From positions 3,179,001-3,243,000 of the forward strand of contig JACJXX010000001.1 in NCBI GenBank assembly GCA_020636435.1: a DNA stretch of 64,000 bases, given 5' to 3'. Below, one piece after another: positions 58,834 to 64,000 of this stretch (position 1 is its first letter; each line of letters starts with the position of its first letter). The translations under genes were made by a program, and so were the position numbers. Source of the DNA: Lewinellaceae bacterium. Its GTDB lineage: Bacteria; Bacteroidota; Bacteroidia; Chitinophagales; Saprospiraceae. The notes beneath the pieces were generated by a model. The model worked only from the letters and a program-made list of their open reading frames with translations, was not told the origin of the DNA and did not search any database.

Positions 58834-60288
58834 ATGAAACTTATTTCTGCTCTGTGTACTTCCTTTCTTTACTTTTCAACCTCCGTTCTCTTTGCCCAGG
58901 ATCAACTCGCGCCAGAGCGCCCGGTGGGCTTACCTCCTGAAATAACCAACGAGGCTCGTTACGATGGGCCGGCGGACAACCTGCCGGACAGCTACCGCTG
59001 CGTCGCCACCACTCTCAAAAGATGGGATTACGAATCAGGCGATTGGGGGCTTCAGGACTCTACTGTATATGCCTATGATGAAAACAACAACCTGACGGAG
59101 GCATTGGCCCTGGCCTGGAACGGAATCCTCTGGAGCAAGTCCCTCCGCATAACGAATACTTACAATGCACGTAATCAACCAACATCTTCCACCGATGAAT
59201 CCTGGGATGGAACCAACTGGATTACTCAGTATGGCAATCGCCAAACCCTTTGGGAATATGACGAGGATGGCAATGTAACCCAGGTGATCAGCCGATTCCG
59301 TGGGGACGAGGCATGGGGGGAATCCCTCAAGTCCATTTATGTGTATGACCCTGTCTCCTCCAATTTGTCATCCCGGGCCATTCTAGCTAATCTTGAGGGT
59401 AGCGGCCTGGAAAACTACGAACAGGAACTTTATCCCTCTTGTAATGATCGGGGTAACCCCCTGATCACCATATTGCAGTCCTGGGAGAATGAACAGTGGG
59501 TAACCGTGCGCCGTGAGTCTCAAGAATACAACGAGGACGGAAACTGCACTTTATTGCTAGTCCAGACGCCGGATGGCGAAAACTGGACAGACAAATACAG
59601 GAATGCCTATACTTATGGCCCGTCAACGCTCCTCAGTGGCTCGGCCCGAGAGAACTGGGACAAGAATACCCGGTCGTGGGCCTTAAATTACAAAACAGAT
59701 TACCAGTACAATACCAAGGGGGGGCTGACATCAATAGACTTATCATACTGGGACAAAAAAAAGGCCTCCTGGGTAGGCGCCAACCGGCAAGTTCTGGAGT
59801 ATGATGAGCATTTCAACCTCGCCAGCAGTTTGTCGCAGTTTCCACAAAACGGCCAGCTCGCCCTGGTAAACAATCACCGCAGTGTTTTTACTTCCGATAC
59901 CCTTGGAAATCTAAAAACCGAGGAATACCAACGTTGGCTGAGCAATAAAAGCGAATGGGAAGGAGATTACCAGAGAACCTTCTACTACGAAGCTTTTGAA
60001 AATACCGAAGCAATACAGCTCGTGCCCCCTTCCGCAGTTTCCGTTACCCAGTCCTCCGCCGATGACTTCTTACAGGCTTCTGTTGATAGGGCTGTTTTTC
60101 CTGAAACGGCGTTTCAGGGCTGTATCTTTTCCCTGACGGGGAAGCCCCTTCACCCTTTCAAAATAGCCTCCGCTGGCCGCTCCTTCAACATAAGCCTGAA
60201 GAATCTAAACCTCTCCTATGGAACTTACCTCCTGCAAATAAGGCAGGGTAAGCGGATGGTGATGAAAATGATAGCAATCGTAAACTAG
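58834..60288 (+). CDS. secreted repeat protein with T9SS-like C-terminal domain
   Basis: 484 residues. A signal peptide (about 1-21, ending VLFAQ) is followed by eight or so repeats of about 45 residues with W-x(5)-W spacing and Y-D/N-E-D/N-G-N turns (for example YAYDENNNLTEALALAWNG, WEYDEDGNVTQVISRFRGD). They recall YD-type or DUF3836-like repeats. The C-terminal 80 residues end FNISLKNLNLSYGTYLLQIR then QGKRMVMKMIAIVN, like a T9SS type A sorting domain. The stop codon lies within the terminal repeat of the 60285 element. Confidence 0.72.
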   Translation: MKLISALCTSFLYFSTSVLFAQDQLAPERPVGLPPEITNEARYDGPADNLPDSYRCVATTLKRWDYESGDWGLQDSTVYAYDENNNLTEALALAWNGILWSKSLRITNTYNARNQPTSSTDESWDGTNWITQYGNRQTLWEYDEDGNVTQVISRFRGDEAWGESLKSIYVYDPVSSNLSSRAILANLEGSGLENYEQELYPSCNDRGNPLITILQSWENEQWVTVRRESQEYNEDGNCTLLLVQTPDGENWTDKYRNAYTYGPSTLLSGSARENWDKNTRSWALNYKTDYQYNTKGGLTSIDLSYWDKKKASWVGANRQVLEYDEHFNLASSLSQFPQNGQLALVNNHRSVFTSDTLGNLKTEEYQRWLSNKSEWEGDYQRTFYYEAFENTEAIQLVPPSAVSVTQSSADDFLQASVDRAVFPETAFQGCIFSLTGKPLHPFKIASAGRSFNISLKNLNLSYGTYLLQIRQGKRMVMKMIAIVN

Positions 60289-60452
60289 TAGTCTGTCAAC
60301 GTTTAAATGACGGGTAAGGTATCGCGTATTTTGTGGCTGATTGAGGCGAAGGTTCCCGCCCATCCGTACGGACGGAAGGCGGTTCTTCAACGAAGAGCAG
60401 CCGCAAAAGACGCCATAGATTACCAGTCAATTTGAGCTTGACAGACTACTAG
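60285..60452. mobile_element. 168-bp MITE-like element with 16-bp terminal inverted repeats
   Basis: The left end CTAGTAGTCTGTCAAC (60285-60300) and the inverted right end (60452-60437, CTAGTAGTCTGTCAAG) differ at one base. The interior is non-coding. It supplies the stop codon of the preceding gene and lies between convergent genes. Confidence 0.7.
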
Positions 60453-60460
60453 GAGCCTGT

Positions 60461-61459
60461 TCAATTCCACGCCAACCCACTCCGCTCCTCCCAATACGCC
60501 TCAGCCGGCATAGCCAGGCGGTTCAATTCTTCCATTTGGCCCGCTGAAAGAAGGGCGTCGCCTGCCCGCAGGTTAGACAGCAGATGCTCCGCCCGGGCGG
60601 CCCCGCTGAGCACGATCTGGGCCCAGGGGAAGCTCAGCACATAGGCCAGGGCGATGGCGTCGATGCCAACTCCATGATGATCGGCCAGGCGTTTCAGCGC
60701 CAGCATTTTGGGGATGAAGGCAGGATCGGCATGGCGGCCCGTCAGTCGCCCGTTGGCCAGGGCCTCCTTGATGATGACGCCCATGCCGCTGTCGGCAGCA
60801 GCTGCCAACTGCCGGGCGGCGGAGGACTCCAGGATATTAAAAGTCGCCTGAACGGCATCGAACAAACGCCGGCCGTCGACTTCCACTTCCATGGCGGCTT
60901 TCAACATTTCCTTCTGATCCGCCCCGCTCAGCGACAACCCAATGGCTACCCCTTCCGCTTTGAGAGCGGCTAAGCGGGAAAGGACTTCCGTATTTTCCAG
61001 CACCCCGCTGCTGAAGGTGGCCGAATGTATCTGGTATAACTTCAGGTAGGGCTGTAGGCGCTTCGACAGTTTCCACTGCCGCTCCAGCACCGGCAGGCTA
61101 TGCTCCTTCACTTCGTGTTTTTCCGCCTCCACCCGCCAGCCGGCGGTGTAGGTGTAGCCCCACTTGGAGCCGACCGTGGCTTCCGCCGCTTTCTCTGGAT
61201 GTTTTTGCAGCCAGGACAACAAAAAATCCTCCGCTTTCCCGTAAGAACGGGCTGCATCGAAGTAGCGGACGCCCTGCTCAAAGGCCAGGTCGAGCATTTC
61301 GTGGGTGCGTTGCTCCATGGCCGCCACGTCATAATTCGCTTCCAGGTCTTCTTCATGGCCCAGATTGATGTAGCCGGGGCGGCCCAGGGCGGCCAGGCCG
61401 AGGCCGAGGCGGGGGAGGCGGAGGGAGGTGGAGCCGAAAGGGGTGGTAGGGATGGGCAT
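60461..61459 (-). CDS. aldo/keto reductase
   Basis: 332 residues, NADPH-dependent (beta/alpha)8 barrel. The catalytic tetrad is recognisable: Asp in YFDAARSYGKAE, the Tyr of the same motif, Lys in VGSKWGYTY and His in YQIHSATF. The cofactor-binding end is ALAYVLSFPWAQIVLSGAAR. The substrate cannot be told from sequence. It stands alone, divergent from an HNH nuclease relic. Confidence 0.92.
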   Translation of the reverse strand: MPIPTTPFGSTSLRLPRLGLGLAALGRPGYINLGHEEDLEANYDVAAMEQRTHEMLDLAFEQGVRYFDAARSYGKAEDFLLSWLQKHPEKAAEATVGSKWGYTYTAGWRVEAEKHEVKEHSLPVLERQWKLSKRLQPYLKLYQIHSATFSSGVLENTEVLSRLAALKAEGVAIGLSLSGADQKEMLKAAMEVEVDGRRLFDAVQATFNILESSAARQLAAAADSGMGVIIKEALANGRLTGRHADPAFIPKMLALKRLADHHGVGIDAIALAYVLSFPWAQIVLSGAARAEHLLSNLRAGDALLSAGQMEELNRLAMPAEAYWEERSGLAWN

Positions 61460-61471
61460 AGAAAATCGTAT

Positions 61472-61837
61472 TTTTCCTTCTTCAGGCTTTCATTACTGGA
61501 AATTTATGACAACACCTGCGCCATGTCGCGCATGTTTGTGAATCCTCCTGGACAAATTCTCCATGCTTGCCACATTGCGCCGTTTTCTGAAACAGGGAAT
61601 AACGGCGTGCGGAATGGAATTGTATTGTGCGCCAATCTTCATGCTGCCTTTGACAGCGGCTTCGCGGGGATTGGGCAGGTCTATGAAGTATTGGTTAACG
61701 ATAATTTATTTGAAGAGCGCCCAAGCGCCTACAGCATTGAAAAACTTCGAGGCGGAAAGATTTGGCTGCCGGAAAAGGAGCAGTACTGGCCGTCCCAGGA
61801 GTTGCTGGCTAAGCATCGGAAAGTTTTTTTCCGCTAG
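61472..61837 (+). pseudogene. C-terminal part of an HNH endonuclease (HNH_2 type)
   Basis: The frame encodes FRLSLLEIYDNTCAMSRMFV, HACHIAPFSETGNNGVRNGI, VLCANLHAAFDSGF and a C-terminal EKLRGGKIWLPEKEQYWPSQ. This is the HNH_2 domain, with the His of HACHI and the Asn/His pair of NGI...NLH. The domain starts upstream of the first usable ATG (61523), and the gene's N-terminal half is missing, so it is read as a truncated gene. A short product from 61523 might still be made. Confidence 0.65.
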
Positions 61838-61904
61838 GAGCCTGGGGCACGCCCGGGCGTGGACGCCCGGCCATGCTATCAATACGTAATCTAATGGTGT
61901 CCGG

Positions 61905-63764
61905 CTACTTCGAATCAAGCTCAAGCACAAGCGGCTCCTTACCCGGCAGCGTAATCCCGTCCTTCATTTCAAATACCTTTCCGGTCAGCACGTCCTTTCC
62001 AGTTTTTACTCCATTTAGCATCTGCGAGAAGCGCTCGAGTTCCAGGGCGGTGGGAGCCTCGTTGGCGTTCAGTATTACCATCACCTTCTCTTTATCGTTG
62101 TAGCGGAAGAAAACGTAGACGCCATCCTTCGGCACATAGTGCATCAGATGGCCGGTGTGAACCACCTCCGCATCTTTGCGCCATCTGACCAATTTTTTCA
62201 TAAAAGCCATGGCCTGCCGCTGCTTTTCGTTCAAACCCTGCCCGGTGAAGGCATTCACCTTGTCGCCGGCCCAGCCCCCCGGGAAGTCGCTTCGGATGAT
62301 GCCGTGGCTGTCGGTGCCGGGGTTGGCCATGAGCGCCTCGGTGCCATAGTAAATTTGGGGAATGCCACGGGTGGTAAGCACGTAAGCTACGCCCAGTTTG
62401 AAGAAGCCGAAGTCTTCATTCACCTGGGTATACCAGCGGCTCATGTCGTGGTTGTCAGGGAAGACGACCAGGTTGTTGGGGTCGGGGTAGAGGAAATCCT
62501 GGGCCAGCATTTCGTAGAGCTGGTTGAAAGCCTGGTTGCTATTGCGCTCGTTCAGGCTTTTGCGCATGGCCTCCTGCAGGGGGAAGTCCATCAGGCCGGG
62601 CAGGCAGGAGGTATAGCCGTTGGGGTTTTTCTTGCCCCTCTGCCAGAAAGACACGATGGTAGGCGTACCCACCCATTCCTCTCCTACAATATTGAAGTTT
62701 GGATATTCTTCCATGATGGCGCAGGTCCAGTCCGTCATGAAATCTGCATCGTTGTAGGGATAAGTGTCCATCCGTATGCCTCCCAACTCCAGGTATTCCA
62801 CCCACCAGATGCTGTTCTGGATGAGGTAGGTGGACATGAGTTCGTTGCGTTGGTTCAGGTCGGGCATGGTCTTTACGAACCAGCCGTCGACAAAGCCTTT
62901 ATAGTCCGCCTTTGCAACGTAGGGATCTTGAATAACCGCCTTTTTATGGTTGGTGGGCACAAACTCGCCGCCGTAGTTGATCCAGTCGGCAGTAGGCAAA
63001 TCGTTCATCCACCAGTGGTTGGAGCCACAATGGTTGGTGATCATATCCATGATCATAATGATGCCTTTCTCGCGGGCCATATCGGCCAGCTTGCGGTATT
63101 CTGCGTTGGAGCCGTAGCGGGGGTCTACCCGGTAGAAGTCCGTAATGGAATACCCGTGGTAGGAAAAGGAATCCATGTCATTTTCCAGCACGGGGTTCAG
63201 CCAGAGCGCCGTAAAGCCCATATCGGCGATGTAATCCAGTTTGTCCATCATGCCCTGAATGTCCCCCCCATGGCGGCCGCCCGGATTAGCCCGGTCCGGC
63301 TTTTCCCGCATGCCTTCCACATAATCATTATCCGGATTGCCGTTGACGAAGCGGTCGGGCGTGACGAGGTACATCACGTCGGAGTTATCATATCCCCGTA
63401 TTTCCTCTCCGCGCTTCTCCCGGGCGAGCAGGGGGTAGGAGTGGGCCAACACCACTTTTCCGTCTTCTTTAAATTGCATCTCTACGTTGCCGGGCCGGGC
63501 CTTCTCCCCTATTTCCAGGTTGATAAACAGGTAGTTTGGGTTGGGCACCCGGATGACGCGCTCTACGCTTACCCCTTCGTAATTGATAGACGGATACAAT
63601 TCGGAGATGTTTTCGCCGTATACCAGCAGTTGCAGGCTGGGGTTCTTCATGCCTGCCCACCAGTTGGGCGGCTCGACGCGTTGGATGGAAGATTGCGCCT
63701 GAAGGGTGAAGCAACCGGTCAGGAGGAGGGCAGCGAAAATCGCCTGGATTTGTTGGCTTTTCAT
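61905..63764 (-). CDS. secreted GH13 glycoside hydrolase, cyclomaltodextrinase/neopullulanase type
   Basis: 619 residues with a signal peptide (about 1-23). The N-terminal beta domain (about 28-115, RVEPPNWWAGMKNPSLQLLV) is the Cyc-maltodext_N type. The GH13 barrel follows, with ITNHCGSNH near 243, nucleophile D333 in GGIRMDTYPY, acid/base E362 in IVGEEW, and D440 in FPDNHDMSR. A C-terminal beta domain ends the protein. It should act on alpha-glucans or maltodextrins in the periplasm or outer membrane. No SusC/SusD pair is visible in the window, so the rest of a starch locus may lie beyond the right edge or elsewhere. Confidence 0.95.
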   Translation of the reverse strand: MKSQQIQAIFAALLLTGCFTLQAQSSIQRVEPPNWWAGMKNPSLQLLVYGENISELYPSINYEGVSVERVIRVPNPNYLFINLEIGEKARPGNVEMQFKEDGKVVLAHSYPLLAREKRGEEIRGYDNSDVMYLVTPDRFVNGNPDNDYVEGMREKPDRANPGGRHGGDIQGMMDKLDYIADMGFTALWLNPVLENDMDSFSYHGYSITDFYRVDPRYGSNAEYRKLADMAREKGIIMIMDMITNHCGSNHWWMNDLPTADWINYGGEFVPTNHKKAVIQDPYVAKADYKGFVDGWFVKTMPDLNQRNELMSTYLIQNSIWWVEYLELGGIRMDTYPYNDADFMTDWTCAIMEEYPNFNIVGEEWVGTPTIVSFWQRGKKNPNGYTSCLPGLMDFPLQEAMRKSLNERNSNQAFNQLYEMLAQDFLYPDPNNLVVFPDNHDMSRWYTQVNEDFGFFKLGVAYVLTTRGIPQIYYGTEALMANPGTDSHGIIRSDFPGGWAGDKVNAFTGQGLNEKQRQAMAFMKKLVRWRKDAEVVHTGHLMHYVPKDGVYVFFRYNDKEKVMVILNANEAPTALELERFSQMLNGVKTGKDVLTGKVFEMKDGITLPGKEPLVLELDSK

Positions 63765-63904
63765 ATCGCGATTGGATTGGTTTAGAGTTTGATTGGTTTG
63801 TGCTGATTTTCAGGGAGGGAAAATAAAGATTTTTTTTTCTTCCCCACTAAAAGAGCAAGACAGAGTTGGATTTTTAGCAAGGCAAATCCTTTTTTTCAGC
63901 GCTT

Positions 63905-64000
63905 TTACACACTCCCATACCCATACTGTACCTTCTCCAATCTCAACTTCAGGTTCTGAAGCGCTTCGGCCACCTCCCCCAGGTTAGCTTTGACCACCTC
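63905..64000 (-). CDS. C-terminal end of a gene cut by the right edge
   Basis: The minus-strand frame enters at 64000 and reads EVVKANLGEVAEALQNLKLR, then LEKVQYGYGSV and a stop at 63905. The amphipathic helical character is compatible with a coiled-coil end. Too little is present for identification. It lies 140 nt upstream of the GH13 gene on the same strand. Confidence 0.5.
   Translation of the reverse strand, partial: EVVKANLGEVAEALQNLKLRLEKVQYGYGSV

Noticed and set aside
62139..63785. A 548-codon open frame opposite the GH13 gene
   Set aside because: The minus strand encodes a complete GH13 enzyme with all catalytic residues; the plus-strand frame only mirrors its codon pattern (Val/His/Gly-rich, no motif).

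Overview
The window looks like a chromosome segment from a Bacteroidota bacterium, most likely of the Saprospiria type (Lewinella/Haliscomenobacter-like). This is inferred from proteins with type IX secretion (T9SS) C-terminal sorting domains, Bacteroidota-style promoters (TTG, about 20 nt, TAnnTTTG), FtsX/MacB-type permeases, DUF5362 and DUF5908 proteins, and moderately high GC with AT-rich intergenic repeats. No species can be named from the sequence alone.

Positions 1-22.8 kb hold a complete histidine pathway on the minus strand, read right to left: hisG, hisD, hisC, hisB, (Uma2 nuclease), hisH, hisA, hisF, hisIE. The canonical gene order is kept, but the cluster has been opened by unrelated genes, several on the opposite strand: two lipoproteins, two tandem T9SS proteins, a very large 2OG-Fe(II) oxygenase, an ABC permease and a DUF5362 protein. 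Upstream of hisG is an unlisted 23-codon leader peptide with six consecutive His codons. It is followed by a Rho-independent terminator and by a mutually exclusive antiterminator pairing, a textbook attenuator. Just upstream again lie tRNA-Phe(GAA), a good promoter, and an odd tandem array that mixes tRNA-Phe fragments with palindromes.

Positions 24-56 kb hold an extracellular contractile injection system (eCIS; Afp/PVC/MAC family). The structural operon runs on the minus strand from the DUF4255 cap protein (56.2 kb) through sheath, three tube proteins, DUF5908, LysM adaptor, VgrG-like spike, gp25, PAAR-like tip, giant baseplate proteins and S74 fibre to the CIS_TMP protein (32.6 kb). The AAA+ ATPase lies separately at 24.1-25.5 kb. 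Between them is a rearranged cargo island: two DUF4157 proteins and a small proline-rich protein ending in a eukaryotic-type CaaX box. The three share an N-terminal PPxYGI-type segment that could be a loading or sorting signal. The island also holds a frameshifted pseudokinase with a membrane partner, duplicated truncated ATPase fragments, a small inverted-repeat element with an empty-site control, and an IS4 remnant.

Positions 56.4-64 kb hold ordinary accessory genes: two related membrane proteins, a Bor-like lipoprotein, a secreted repeat protein, a small inverted-repeat element, an aldo/keto reductase, an HNH nuclease remnant, a secreted GH13 cyclomaltodextrinase-type enzyme, and the end of a gene cut by the right edge.

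The most notable items are the His-leader attenuator, the tRNA-Phe/palindrome array beside it, the candidate prenylated eCIS effector with the shared N-terminal signal, and a sheath protein carrying three diverged internal modules.
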